Part shown: positions 9,095 to 19,800 of the stretch, piece by piece | How positions within the stretch are numbered: position 1 is the first letter of the stretch | Layout: each line of letters opens with the position of its first letter | Assembly (NCBI GenBank): GCA_965227535.1 | Contig: OZ245761.1 | Coordinates: 1,674,001 to 1,738,000, forward strand | DNA from: SZUA-430 sp965227535 | GTDB lineage: Bacteria; Pseudomonadota; Alphaproteobacteria; Micropepsales; Micropepsaceae | Length of the DNA stretch: 64,000 nt | Direction of reading: 5' to 3' | Position numbers and translations under genes: made by a program | The notes under the pieces: generated by a model | Told to the model about the DNA's origin: nothing | The model's input: only the letters and a program-made list of their open reading frames with translations | Database searches by the model: none

Positions 9095-9502
9095 ATGAGC
9101 AGCGTGCGAGAAACGATTGTTATCGACCGGAACATTGCACACGTGTGGGCGGCTGTGCGCGCCTATGAGGCCCTGCACGTCAAACTTGCGCCGGGCCTCG
9201 TGACCAATACTGAACTCGTACCAGGGTCGAACCCGCCCGTCCGCCGCGTGACATTCGCTGACGGCTTAGTCCTCGACGAGATGATCGTGACCGTCGATGA
9301 TTCAATGAAACGGCTTGTCTGGTCCATTCAGAGTGACACGGTGCGGCATCACAATGGGGCGCTTGAACTCAATACACTGACCCCGAATCGCACGGAGGTC
9401 ATTTGGACCGCAGACGTTCTCCCGGATGCGCTGGCCGAGCCTTTCGCGAGTATCATGAAGCAGGGTTTGGCCGTCATGCGATCAACGCTGGAAAGCAAAT
9501 GA
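9095..9502 (+). CDS. SRPBCC (START-like) domain protein
   Basis: 135 aa. It begins SSVRETIVIDRNIAHVWAAVRAYE, the typical first strand and helix of a polyketide-cyclase/SRPBCC lipid- or ligand-binding fold, and ends with the long C-terminal helix (AEPFASIMKQGLAVMRSTLE). The ATG at 9095 follows GAAGGAGAG. No catalytic residue can be assigned, and the ligand is unknown. It appears monocistronic between two minus-strand genes. Confidence 0.75.
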   Translation: MSSVRETIVIDRNIAHVWAAVRAYEALHVKLAPGLVTNTELVPGSNPPVRRVTFADGLVLDEMIVTVDDSMKRLVWSIQSDTVRHHNGALELNTLTPNRTEVIWTADVLPDALAEPFASIMKQGLAVMRSTLESK

Positions 9503-9576
9503 GTTGCGGCCGATCGGCGCCCGCTCGGCGTTCGCCCAAAGCCAACCACGCGCCGCGTTGACATTGGTCGAACGGA

Positions 9577-9852
9577 TTAGCGAGCCGTCTCTTTCTCTTT
9601 GGGCGCCGAAACGCGGCGAGGTTTGCTCTCGGCCTTGGGCTTGGGCAGCAGCCGGAAGCGCGTTTGGCACCACGCGAAATCGACGCCGACATCCAGCAGC
9701 GCATCGGACCGCCCGCACGGACAGGCGAACTCCATAACCTCGAAGACACGATAGGTCTCGCCGGCCACCAGGGGCACCGGCAGACCATTCACATGATTCG
9801 GGGCGACATTGACGCAAAGCACCAGATCGCCACGACCGACGGCGTCGCTCAT
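9577..9852 (-). CDS. Small conserved-looking hypothetical protein
   Basis: 91 aa. A compact N-terminal part (GDLVLCVNVAP...LPLVAGETYRVFEV pattern) is followed by a Cys pair in CPCGR and a basic, Lys/Arg/Pro-rich tail. The LV-x-GE-x-Y-x-V core resembles small uncharacterised proteins common in Alphaproteobacteria and their phages. Family and function are not recognised with confidence. The internal ATG (MSDAVGRGD) was chosen over an upstream start that adds 20 atypical residues. Confidence 0.55.
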   Translation of the reverse strand: MSDAVGRGDLVLCVNVAPNHVNGLPVPLVAGETYRVFEVMEFACPCGRSDALLDVGVDFAWCQTRFRLLPKPKAESKPRRVSAPKEKETAR

Positions 9853-9979
9853 AACTTCCACCCATTGGACAGAGGAACAGACTAAACCTCCGGGCCCAGC
9901 CGCGCCAAGCATCCCGTGGCGTTAACGCGCGTCCTTGCGTAGCATGACCTCGAACGCACACGCTTAGCCGAAAGCCAAG

Positions 9980-12259
9980 ATGGCGGACGACGCCCAAACC
10001 CGAAAACTCGCCACCATCGTCGCCCTCGACGTCGCCGGTTACTCGGCGCGGACCGAGGCCGACGAGGCGCGCACGACGGCGGAGGTCGCGGCGCTGCGCA
10101 AAGTGATCGAAGAGATCGCCACCCGCCACGGCGGGCGCGTGTTCAACACCGCCGGCGACGGCTTCATGCTGGAGTTCGGCTCAAGCCTCGCCGCGGTCGA
10201 AGCGGCGATCGAACTCGCCGAAACCTGCGAGCCCAAAGTGCGCGTCGGCGTCCACCTCGGCGACGTCGTCGTGCAACCGAACGGCGACCTCCTCGGCCAC
10301 GGCGTCAACGTCGCCGCGCGCCTGATGGCGAAGTCCGATCCCGGCGGCGCGCTCGTCTCGGCCGCCGTTCGCCAAACGATCCGCGGCCCGATCGCTGATC
10401 GCCTCGTCTCGCAGGGCCTCTTCCATCTCGACAAGATGAACGAGACCATCGAAGCCTTCGCGCTCGCCGGCGCCACGGCGCCAGCGGCCGTCGCACCGCG
10501 CCGCGCATTGCCAAAGCTGCGCCAAGCGCATTGGCTGATGATCGCGGCAGTCGTTGTCGGCGTCGCCGTCGTGCTCGCCGCGATGACGCTCACCTCACCC
10601 GTGCCCGAGGTGAAAGCCGCCGACAGATCCATCGCCATCCTGCCCTTCGAAGACCACTCGCCAAGCCAAAATGGATACGGCGACTGGCTGTCCGAACTCA
10701 TCAGCAGTCTGTTGGGCAAGTCGAACGACCTCAGGGTGATTTCGCAAACCTCCGCGTCCGTTTTCAAAGGCAAAGCCGTGGCACTTCCCGATATCGCCAA
10801 GCAACTCGGCGTCGTGCTGGTGGTGGAGGGCGGCGTCCGCAGTGAGAACGACGACGTTGTCATCACAGCACAGCTGATCAACGCCGCGACCGACACCACC
10901 CTTTGGTCGAACACCTACAAGCGCACGACCGACAATGCGCTCAGCATGCAAAGCGAAGTCGCCGGCAAAGTCGCAACCGCGGTCGCCGGCGCGCTTGATG
11001 TTACGATCAGCCAGATCGAACAGCAGGCGCTCAACCCCACGACCAACACGGCCGCCTTCGAATCCTACACCAAGGCGCTGAAACTCTACCGCACGACGAC
11101 CGAAGCCAACGTGCGCGCCGCGCAAACCTTGCTGACCGACGCCGTCGCACAAGACGACGATTTCGCCCTCGCCTGGGCGCTGCTCTCGCGCGTCCATTCG
11201 TATTTGTACTTCAACCGCTCCGACGCGACCGAAGGCCGGCGCGCCGCCGCGAAGGAGGCACTCGACCAAGCCCTTCGCCGCAAGCCCGATCTCGCCGAAG
11301 TGATGCTCGCCGACGCCTATTACGAATACTGGGTCAAGCGCGACTACGAAGGCGCGCGGGCCCGCTTCGAAAAACTCAGCGCAACATGGCCCAACAACGC
11401 CGACGTGTTGACGGCGCTCGCCAGCATCACCCGCCGCCAAGGCCGCTGGGACGAAAGCAAAATCTATTTCGAACGCGCCGTCGCGATCGACCCGCTGCGC
11501 CCCGGCCGCCGCGTAAAGGCGGCGGAGGCCTACGTCGCCACGCGCGACTTCGACGGCGCGTTGAAACAACTCGACGCCTCGCTGCAATACTGGCCGAAAG
11601 CGCCGGACAACATCCCCTTCATCGCCAAGAAGGCGACGGTCTATCAAGCGCAAGGCAGCCTGGACGACGCCGACGCGCTTCTCGCCGACCTCAACCCACA
11701 GCCCGACGGCGAGCTGGTCGAGCCGATTGTGATCCAAGCCCTGCTGCGCCGAAAGCCGGACAGCGCAATCCGGCTGCTCGAAGACTTCCTCAAACGCGAT
11801 CAAGCCGCAGGATCGCCCGGACGTTCGTCGATCGACCTGAACCTCTACCTCGGCAACTTGCGCCAACTCGCCGGCGACGCCAGAGGCGCAAAGGCCAACT
11901 ACGCCGAAGCGCTCGACGAACTGCGCCTGGAGATGGCGAAACAACCGGACAACGCCGACATCCATTCGTATCTGGCGCTCGCCTATTGCGGCCTCGGCGA
12001 CAGAACCAACGCCGTGAAATACGCAGCGCTCGCCGTAACAGAAGTCCCAATCGAGAAAGACGCGCTCAGCGGCGCCTACTACCTGGACATCCAAGCCCGC
12101 GTCTGGTCGCGCCTAGGCGACCGCGACGCCGCCATCCCCGCCATCGAAGCCCTGATGAAACGCCCCGCGCCCTTCCCGCTCACGCCAAAGCTCCTAACCC
12201 TCGACCCCGACTTCGACAAACTCCGCACCGACGCACGCTTCAAAGCGCTGCTGAATTAG
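9980..12259 (+). CDS. Membrane class III cyclase with TolB-like and TPR domains
   Basis: 759 aa. The N-terminal cyclase domain (D17 in VALDVAGYS, D60 in NTAGDGF, NVAARL) is near-identical in layout to the 711-2441 protein. One TM segment follows (about 187-206, LMIAAVVVGVAVVLAAM), then a TolB-N-like periplasmic domain (SIAILPFEDHSP...) and TPR repeats (about 380-759). It is thus a cytoplasmic cyclase joined to an extracytoplasmic TPR sensor. As in the paralogue, Asn stands where a substrate-selecting Lys is usual. A tetratricopeptide-linked cAMP signal is inferred. Confidence 0.87.
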   Translation: MADDAQTRKLATIVALDVAGYSARTEADEARTTAEVAALRKVIEEIATRHGGRVFNTAGDGFMLEFGSSLAAVEAAIELAETCEPKVRVGVHLGDVVVQPNGDLLGHGVNVAARLMAKSDPGGALVSAAVRQTIRGPIADRLVSQGLFHLDKMNETIEAFALAGATAPAAVAPRRALPKLRQAHWLMIAAVVVGVAVVLAAMTLTSPVPEVKAADRSIAILPFEDHSPSQNGYGDWLSELISSLLGKSNDLRVISQTSASVFKGKAVALPDIAKQLGVVLVVEGGVRSENDDVVITAQLINAATDTTLWSNTYKRTTDNALSMQSEVAGKVATAVAGALDVTISQIEQQALNPTTNTAAFESYTKALKLYRTTTEANVRAAQTLLTDAVAQDDDFALAWALLSRVHSYLYFNRSDATEGRRAAAKEALDQALRRKPDLAEVMLADAYYEYWVKRDYEGARARFEKLSATWPNNADVLTALASITRRQGRWDESKIYFERAVAIDPLRPGRRVKAAEAYVATRDFDGALKQLDASLQYWPKAPDNIPFIAKKATVYQAQGSLDDADALLADLNPQPDGELVEPIVIQALLRRKPDSAIRLLEDFLKRDQAAGSPGRSSIDLNLYLGNLRQLAGDARGAKANYAEALDELRLEMAKQPDNADIHSYLALAYCGLGDRTNAVKYAALAVTEVPIEKDALSGAYYLDIQARVWSRLGDRDAAIPAIEALMKRPAPFPLTPKLLTLDPDFDKLRTDARFKALLN

Positions 12260-12330
12260 CAGAGACGAACGCTCGCGCGCCCGCTAAAGTCCGGGTCATC
12301 CTCATTACACATCAAAGGGAGAATCCAACG

Positions 12331-13602
12331 ATGAGCCACGCTCACAAACGCGCCGAGCCTGAGGTCGATCATCTCGATCCGCGCCTGAACCACCTCGCGA
12401 TGTCGCCGGAGTCGCTGCCGCTCTTCAACGCGGTGAAGAAACACATCGCGGAAAACGTCGCGCCGATCGAAGAAGAATTCCACCGCTTGGGCGAAGGCCG
12501 CAAGGACCGCTGGAGCTGGGCGCCGGGCCAACTCGAATTGCTCCAAACGGCGAAGGACAAGGCGAAGGCCTCCGGCCTCTGGAACTTCTTCCTGCCGCAC
12601 GCCGAGATCGGCCGTGGTCTGACGAATCTCGACTACGCCTACATCGCCGCGGAACTGGGCAAGCATCCGCTGGCGTCCGAGTCGCTGAACTGCTCCGCCC
12701 CCGACACCGGCAACATGGAAGTGATCGAACGCGTCGGCACGCCTGCGCAGAAAGAACGCTGGCTGAAACCATTGCTCAACGGCGAGATTCGCTCCGCCTA
12801 CGCGATGACGGAGCCGGGCGTCGCCTCATCCGACGCCAAGAACATCTCGATGCGCGCCGAACTCGTCGGCAACGAGTGGGTTCTGAACGGCGAGAAATAC
12901 TACATCTCCGGCGCCGGCGACCCGCGCTGCAAGATCATGATCGTCATGGTGAAGTCGAGCCCGAACGCCGCCGCGCAATTCCAGCACTCGCAAATCCTCG
13001 TGCCCATGGATACGCCCGGCGTGAAGATCTTGGGCGCGATGTCGGTCTTCGGCGAAGACCACGCCCCGCGCGGCCACATGCACCTGAAGTTCGACAACGT
13101 GCGCGTGCCGCAGGAGAACATGCTGCTCGGCGAAGGCCGCGGCTTCGAAATCTCGCAGCTGCGCTTAGGGCCGGGCCGCATCCATCACTGCATGCGCTCC
13201 ATCGGCCAGGCCGAACGCGCGCTCGACCTCATGGTCAAACGCGGCGTCTCGCGCGAAGCCTTCGGCAAGCCGCTGATCAATCTCGGCAAGAACCTGGAAC
13301 TCGTCTCCCGCGCCCGCATCGACATCGAAGCGATGCGCCTCATGGTGCTGAAAGCCGCGCGCGCAATGGACGTGCTGGGCAACCGCGAAGCCCGCGTCTG
13401 GGTCAGCATGGTGAAGGCCATGGTGCCGGAACGCGTCTGCCAAATCATCGACCAAGCGATGCAAATCCACGGCGCGACGGGCATCTCGCAATGGACGCCC
13501 TTGGCCGAAATGTACGCCCACCAACGCCACCTCCGCTTCGCCGACGGCCCGGATGAAGTGCACCACATGGTGGTCGGCCGCGCCGAAATCCAACGTCACT
13601 AA
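12331..13602 (+). CDS. Acyl-CoA dehydrogenase family protein
   Basis: 423 aa, full length for the family. FAD/substrate motifs visible include YAMTEPGVASSDAKNI and the later WVLNGEKYYISGAGDPR, and the C-terminal region carries QIHGATGIS...PLAEMYAHQRHLRFADGPDEVH. It is predicted to oxidise an acyl-CoA thioester to the enoyl-CoA with electrons to ETF. Chain-length preference cannot be read. AAGGGAG lies upstream of the ATG. A terminator at 13610-13638 ends the unit. Confidence 0.9.
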   Translation: MSHAHKRAEPEVDHLDPRLNHLAMSPESLPLFNAVKKHIAENVAPIEEEFHRLGEGRKDRWSWAPGQLELLQTAKDKAKASGLWNFFLPHAEIGRGLTNLDYAYIAAELGKHPLASESLNCSAPDTGNMEVIERVGTPAQKERWLKPLLNGEIRSAYAMTEPGVASSDAKNISMRAELVGNEWVLNGEKYYISGAGDPRCKIMIVMVKSSPNAAAQFQHSQILVPMDTPGVKILGAMSVFGEDHAPRGHMHLKFDNVRVPQENMLLGEGRGFEISQLRLGPGRIHHCMRSIGQAERALDLMVKRGVSREAFGKPLINLGKNLELVSRARIDIEAMRLMVLKAARAMDVLGNREARVWVSMVKAMVPERVCQIIDQAMQIHGATGISQWTPLAEMYAHQRHLRFADGPDEVHHMVVGRAEIQRH

Positions 13603-13609
13603 CGGCACC

Positions 13610-13638
13610 GGGCGGCGACAACCTCGCCGCCCTTTTTT
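13610..13638 (+). terminator. Intrinsic terminator after acyl-CoA dehydrogenase
   Basis: A 9-bp perfect stem (13610-13618 with 13624-13632) with a 5-nt loop is followed by six T residues. It sits between the dehydrogenase stop and the PQQ dehydrogenase start, separating the two transcripts. Confidence 0.88.
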
Positions 13639-13652
13639 CTGAATCAACGGAG

Positions 13653-15827
13653 ATGACGATGTTCCAACGGCGCACGCTCGCCCTCACCCTTATGCTTGCC
13701 CTCGCCGCCTGTGGCGAAGCGCCGAAGGGGCCGCAGGTCGTCGACCAAGCGGCAATCGAAAACGCCGACAAGCGGCCCGGCGATTGGCTCACCTACGGCC
13801 GCACCTTCTCCGAACAACGCTTCAGCCCGCTGACCAAGATCAATAAAGAGAACGTGAAGGACCTTGGCCTCGCCTGGACCTTCGAACTCACCACCAACCG
13901 CGGCCAATCCGCGACGCCGCTCGTCGCCGACGGCGTGATGTACGTCGTCTCGTCGTGGAGCGTCGTCCACGCGCTCGACGGCGCGACCGGCAAAGAACTG
14001 TGGCGCTACGATCCCGAAGTACCGCGCAGCTTCGGCGCGAAGGCCTGCTGCGACGTCACCTCGCGCGGCCTTGCGATGTGGAAGGGCAAAGTCATCCTCG
14101 CCGCCTTCGACGGCCGCCTCATCGCCCTCGACGCCAAGACCGGCACCAAAACGTGGGAAACGCTCACCGTCGATCAGTCCCAGCCCTACACCATCACCGG
14201 CGCGCCGCGTGTCGCGAACGGCCTCGTCTACATCGGCAACGGCGGCGCGGACCTCGGCGTGCGCGGCTACGTCGGCGCGTACGATGCGGAGACGGGCAAG
14301 CTCGTCTGGCGCTTCTATCTCGTCCCCGGCGATCCGGCGAAAGGCCCCGACGGCGCGGCCAGCGACGACGTGCTGGCGATGATGTCGAAGACGTGGACCG
14401 GCGAGTGGTGGAAGATCGGCGGCGGCGGCACCGCGTGGGATTCCATCGTCTACGACGCCGACTACGACCAAGTGCTCATCGGCACCGGCAACGGCTCGCC
14501 GTGGAATCAATTGCACCGCTCACCCGGCGGCGGCGACAATCTCTTCCTCTGCGGCATCGTCGCGGTCGACGCGAAGACCGGCAAATACAAGTGGCACTAT
14601 CAAACGACGCCCGGCGAAACCTGGGACCACAATTCCATTCAGTCGATCGTGCTCGCCGACCTACCCATCGGCGGCAAGCAAACGAAGGTCGCATTGCACG
14701 CGCCGAAGAACGGCTTCTTCTACGTACTAGATCGCGCGACCGGAAAACTCATCTCCGCCGATCCGCTCATCCAAATGCGCGCGGCGAAAGACACGCCCGC
14801 CGGCATGCCGATCAGCTGGGCCACCGGCGTCGATCAAGACCCGGCGTCGCCGAACTTCGGCCGCCCGATCGAAAATCCGGAAGCGCGCTACAAGACGGCG
14901 CCCGCGCTGGTCACGCCCGCGCCGCCCGGCGCGCGCCTCTGGCCGTCGGCGGCGTTCAACCCGAACCTCGGTCTCGTCTACTTCCCCGTGATGAACAACC
15001 TCACGCTCTATGAGGACGATCCGAACTTCGCCCCCATCGCCGCCTACTACAACACCGGCGCAAAGTTCGGCGGCTATCCCGACGACGCCGCAACCCAGAA
15101 CGCGATGAAGACGATGTTCTCCGGCGCGCTCGTCGCGTGGGACCCGGTCGCGCGCAAAGAGAAGTGGCGCGTGCCCTACGACACGATGTGGAACGGCGGC
15201 GCGCTGGCGACGGCAAGCGACCTCGTCTTCGAAGGCAACGCGCAAGGCCGCTTCTTCGCCTACGACGCCGCGACCGGCGCCAAGCTGTGGGAGACGCAAG
15301 CCAACGCCAACATCGCCGCCGGCCCCATGACGTATGAGGTCAACGGCGAACAATACGTCGCCGCGCTCTCCGGCTACGGCGGCGCATATTTCCTCTACAT
15401 GGGCGCGGTGCTGCCGCCGATGGGCGAAACGCCGAACGGCCGCGTACTGGTCTACAAACTCGGCGGCAAAGAAAAAGCGCCCGCGATCGACCTGACGCCG
15501 ATCCCGATGCCCGAACCGCCGGCGATCAAAGCCGACGCGAAAACCCTGGCAGACGGCAACGCGCAATTCCACGCGCACGGCTGTTTCATCTGCCACGGCT
15601 ACGGCGGCGTCAGCCGCTCGGCCGTGCCAGACCTCCGCCGCTCGGCCGTGCTGGCCGACAAAGACGCCTGGCTCGAAGTCATCCACGGCGGCCGCCTCGA
15701 AAACGGCATGCCCAACTTCTCCAAAGCCGTCACCGCCGCCGACGCCGAAGCGATGCGCGCCTACATCGCCACCCGCGCCGCCACCGAATACGCCGAACAG
15801 GAGAAGGCAAAGCAAAAGCCAAACTAA
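13653..15827 (+). CDS. PQQ- and haem-dependent alcohol dehydrogenase (quinohaemoprotein)
   Basis: 724 aa. A lipoprotein-like signal ends in LAAC (Cys20). An eight-bladed propeller follows with the PQQ-stacking vicinal cysteines (C132-C133, KACCDV), and a C-terminal cytochrome c domain carries CFICH (C644, C647, H648). The expected catalytic Asp is D325 in TWDHNS. Two residues later is Asn rather than the Asp typical of lanthanide-dependent enzymes, so a Ca2+ enzyme is predicted. It should oxidise alcohols in the periplasm and pass electrons to the respiratory chain. No pqq synthesis genes are in the window. Confidence 0.9.
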   Translation: MTMFQRRTLALTLMLALAACGEAPKGPQVVDQAAIENADKRPGDWLTYGRTFSEQRFSPLTKINKENVKDLGLAWTFELTTNRGQSATPLVADGVMYVVSSWSVVHALDGATGKELWRYDPEVPRSFGAKACCDVTSRGLAMWKGKVILAAFDGRLIALDAKTGTKTWETLTVDQSQPYTITGAPRVANGLVYIGNGGADLGVRGYVGAYDAETGKLVWRFYLVPGDPAKGPDGAASDDVLAMMSKTWTGEWWKIGGGGTAWDSIVYDADYDQVLIGTGNGSPWNQLHRSPGGGDNLFLCGIVAVDAKTGKYKWHYQTTPGETWDHNSIQSIVLADLPIGGKQTKVALHAPKNGFFYVLDRATGKLISADPLIQMRAAKDTPAGMPISWATGVDQDPASPNFGRPIENPEARYKTAPALVTPAPPGARLWPSAAFNPNLGLVYFPVMNNLTLYEDDPNFAPIAAYYNTGAKFGGYPDDAATQNAMKTMFSGALVAWDPVARKEKWRVPYDTMWNGGALATASDLVFEGNAQGRFFAYDAATGAKLWETQANANIAAGPMTYEVNGEQYVAALSGYGGAYFLYMGAVLPPMGETPNGRVLVYKLGGKEKAPAIDLTPIPMPEPPAIKADAKTLADGNAQFHAHGCFICHGYGGVSRSAVPDLRRSAVLADKDAWLEVIHGGRLENGMPNFSKAVTAADAEAMRAYIATRAATEYAEQEKAKQKPN

Positions 15828-15974
15828 GAACGCGGGAAACACCAGAGAACTGGCCAGGCATTGAGCCAGAAACGCGCCACGATCGCGTGGTAAAGAGCGC
15901 GTTTCACGCCATGGTGATGCTCTGGCCCGCGGGCCTAAGGCTATAACGGCCCCACGTAATTGGGTGGGGAAGCT

Positions 15975-16850
15975 ATGCTCGTCGTCGATGGCGTCACGCA
16001 AATCTATCGTGGCGGTGTGACCGCGCTGAACAATGTCAGCATCGAAATCAAACCCGGCCTGTTCGGTCTCTTAGGTCCGAACGGCGCCGGCAAGTCCACG
16101 CTGATGCGCACCATCGCGACGCTGCAAACGCCATCGAAAGGCGCCATCCGCTTCGGCGACATCGACGTCATCAAAGACCCCGAACGCCTGCGCCAAGTGT
16201 TGGGCTACCTGCCGCAAGACTTCGGCGTCTACCCGCGCGTGTCGGCCTACGCGATGCTGGATCACATGGCGGTGCTGAAAGGCATCGCCAACGCACGAGA
16301 GCGCCGCCAAACGGTGGAAACGCTGCTGCGCCAAACGAACCTCTGGAACGTGCGCAACAAATCCGTCGCCGGTTTCTCCGGCGGCATGCGCCAACGCTAC
16401 GGCATCGCGCAAGCGCTCATCGGCAAACCGCAACTCCTCATCGTGGACGAACCGACTGCGGGCCTCGACCCGGAAGAACGCAACCGCTTCCTCAACCTCC
16501 TCGCCGACGTCAGCCAAACCGTCGTCGTCATCCTCTCGACGCACATCGTCGACGACGTCGCGCAGCTCTGCTCCGACATGGCGATCATCTCGAAGGGCAA
16601 AATCGTTCGCCAAGGAATTCCCTCAGCACTCACCGCCGAACTCAAGGGCAAAGTCTGGCGCAGCTTCATCGACAAGAGCGAACTCGACGCGGCGAAGTCC
16701 AACCACCGCGTCATCCTCTCGCGCCTCGTCGGCGGCCGCACGCTGATCCACGTCCTCGCCGACGCGAACCCCGGCCCCGGCTTCGAACCGGTGACGCCCG
16801 ATCTCGAGGACGTCTACTTCGCCGCCCTCACCAGCACGCAAGCGAACTGA
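15975..16850 (+). CDS. ABC transporter ATP-binding protein
   Basis: 291 aa. Walker A GPNGAGKST, Q-loop YLPQDFG, signature FSGGMRQR, Walker B LLIVDEPTAGLD and the switch His in STHIVDD are all present. The ATG at 15975 has GGGGA 5 nt upstream. The permease gene starts 9 bp after its stop, so the pair forms one transporter. Members of this arrangement drive ABC-2 type permeases. The substrate is unknown, and peptide or protein handling is suggested only by the peptidase fused to the partner. Confidence 0.92.
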   Translation: MLVVDGVTQIYRGGVTALNNVSIEIKPGLFGLLGPNGAGKSTLMRTIATLQTPSKGAIRFGDIDVIKDPERLRQVLGYLPQDFGVYPRVSAYAMLDHMAVLKGIANARERRQTVETLLRQTNLWNVRNKSVAGFSGGMRQRYGIAQALIGKPQLLIVDEPTAGLDPEERNRFLNLLADVSQTVVVILSTHIVDDVAQLCSDMAIISKGKIVRQGIPSALTAELKGKVWRSFIDKSELDAAKSNHRVILSRLVGGRTLIHVLADANPGPGFEPVTPDLEDVYFAALTSTQAN

Positions 16851-16858
16851 GCGCACCC

Positions 16859-19800
16859 ATGTTCGGCAAAATCGCGCGCTTCGAATTCTGGTATCAGCTG
16901 AAGTCCCCCGTCTTCTGGGTCTCGGCCTTTGTATTCTTCATGATGGCCTTCGGCTCGGTCGCCAGCGAGCGCATCCAAATCGGCGCGGCCGGCAACACCA
17001 ACATCAACGCCCCCTTCGCCATCGTCATCACGCATCTGGTGCTGAGCATCTTCTCGCTCTTTCTCGTGGCAGCCTTCGTCGCCAACGTGGTCGTGCGCGA
17101 CGACGACACCGGCTACGGCCCCATCATCCGCTCGACCCGCATCACCAAGTTCGACTATCTCTTCGGCCGCTTCACCGGCGCCTTCTTCGCCAGCGCGCTC
17201 GCCTTCGCCGCAGTGCCCTTCGGCCTCTACGCCGGCATCCAAATGCCGTGGCTCGACCAAGAACGCTTAGGCCCCGTCGTTGTCTCACACTACGCGTTCG
17301 CCTACGCGGTCTACGCCCTACCGACGCTCTTCGTCGTCTCCGCCATCCTCTTCACGATCGCCGCCGTCGCGCGCTCGATGACGCTCACCTATCTCGGCGT
17401 CATCGTCCTCTTCGTGCTCTACGCCATTTCTGGCCAATGGCTCTCCGACCTCAAGAACGAACAGCTCGCAGCCCTCCTCGACCCCTTCGGCTTCGGCCCC
17501 GTCTCGCTCGCGACGAAGTACTGGACGGCCTCCGACCGCAACACGATGCTGCCGCCGCTCGACGGCCTGATCCTGCAAAACCGCGCGCTCTGGATCGCCG
17601 TCGCCTTCGCCTTCCTCGGCCTCGCCTACGCGCTCTACCGCTTCGCCGAACGCGGCGTCCGCCGCTCATCGAAAAAGACGGAAGAGGCCGCCCCCATCGG
17701 CGCCTACGTCCCCGTCAACGTGTCCCCGCGCTTCGACGCCGCCTCGCTGCGTACGCAAGCATGGAAGTGGACACGCTTCGAGATGGCGCAAGTCATCAAA
17801 AGCCCCGCCTTCTTCATCCTCATTCTGTTGGGCATCGCCAACGCCATCTCCGCCGTCTGGGTCGGCACCAGCCTGGACGACTGGACGCTGCTGCCCGTCA
17901 CGCGCCTGATGATCGAAAACGTGGCGGCCGCGTTCTCCATCGCCCCGGTCCTGATCGCCGCCTATTACGCGGGCGAACTGGTCTGGCGCGAACGCGAACG
18001 CAAATCGCACGAGCTGTTCGGCGCGACGCCGACGCCGGACTGGGTCTTCGTGGCGCCCAAAATCCTCGCCATCGCTTTCGTCCTGGCGCTCACCCTCTTG
18101 GTCGCGATCGGCGTCGGCCTCGGCGTGCAGGTCTTCAAAGGTTACGCGAATTTCGAGTTCGAGAAATACGTCACCTGGTACGCACTCCCCACCTTCATCG
18201 GTTTCCTGCAGCTCGCCATCCTGGCCGTTTTTCTACAGGCGATCTCGCCGCACAAATATGTCGGCTGGGGCTTGATGGGTCTCTACATCGTCGCGCGCAA
18301 TGTGTTCCAGAGCTTGGGCTTCGAACACAAACTCTACCTCTTCGGCAGCACCACCGGCGTGCCGCTCTCCGACATGAACGGCCAAGGCTATTTCTGGATC
18401 GGCCGCTCGTGGCTGGAACTGTACTGGAGCGCCATCGCCCTCATCCTCGTCGTGATCACCTTCGCGATCTGGCCGCGCGGCACCGAAGCGCGCTATCGAC
18501 CGCGCCTGGCGAAACTCTACCGCCGCCTCAGCGGCCCGGCGGGATCGGCGCTCGCCTTCGCACTCGCCGTCGCGCTGACGTCGGGCGCGTGGATCTACTA
18601 CAACATGAACGTGCTGAACGAGTACCGCACGGTCGAGCAGAACGAAAAACTCGCCGCCGACTCCGAACGCGCGCTGCTGAAATTCCAAACCCAGCCGCAG
18701 CCCCGCATCATCGGCGTCACCCTGAACGTCGCGCTCTACCCCTCGGACTCGCGCGCCGTCACCACCGGCCAATACGAAATCGAAAACCGCACCACCGCGC
18801 CGCTGACCGAAGTCCACGTCAACCTGCCCGAAGGTCTGATCATCCAAACCCTGGAGATCGACGGCGCGCATCTTGAGAAGACGTATAAGGATTACGACTA
18901 CCGCATCTACAAATTCGACCAGCCGATGGCCCTCGGCGAACGCCGCCAGATCCGCTTCAAAACCGTGCTGCAGCAAATCGGTTTCAAGAACAGCGGCAAC
19001 CAAACGTCGATCCTCGACAACGGCACGTTCCTGAACAACCTCGCCGTCTCGCCGGTCCTCGGCATCCATCGCAACAACTTCCTGCAAGACCCGACGGTGC
19101 GCCGCCGCCAAGGCCTGCCCGCCGAACTGCGAATGCCCAAACTCGAAGACCCAACAGCCGGCGGCAACAGCTACCTGCGGCCGGACTCCGACTGGGTCGC
19201 CTCCGACATCACCGTCTCAACCGTCGCCGATCAAACGCCGATCGCCCCCGGCTACGTCGTCTCCGACGAAACGAAGAACGGCCGCCGCACCGTTCACTTC
19301 AAATCGGATTCACCGATCCAAAATTTCTACTCGATCCAGTCCGCCCGCTACGCGATCAAGACGGAGAAATGGAACGGCATCGACCTCGCCGTCTATTATC
19401 ACCCCGAACACGCCTTCAACATCGACCTGATGCTGTCGGTGATGAAGGAATCGCTCGACCTCTACGGCCGCGAATTCGGCCCCTACCAATTCCGCCAAGC
19501 GCGCATGATCGAATTCCCCGCGATCGCCACCTTCGCGCAATCCTTCGCCAACACCATCGCCTTCTCCGAAGACATCGGCTTCCTGCAAGACGGCGAGGCG
19601 CTGAAAGCCGACCCGTCGAAGATCGACATGGTCACCTTCGTCACCGCCCACGAAATCGCGCACCAATGGTGGGCGCATCAAGTGCTGGGCGCCGACGTGC
19701 AGGGCTCGACGATGCTGAGCGAATCCTTCGCCAGCTATTCGTCGCTCTTAGTCATGGAAAAAATCTACGGCCCCGAACAGGTCAGGAAATTCCTGAACCA

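Noticed and set aside
11386..12330. Upstream extension of the acyl-CoA dehydrogenase frame
   Set aside because: Low-complexity Arg/Pro text overlapping the end of the cyclase gene. The real start at 12331 has a ribosome site and the family N-terminus.
13653..15827. Lanthanide-dependent XoxF-type dehydrogenase
   Set aside because: The position two after the catalytic Asp is Asn, not Asp, and a cytochrome c domain is fused.
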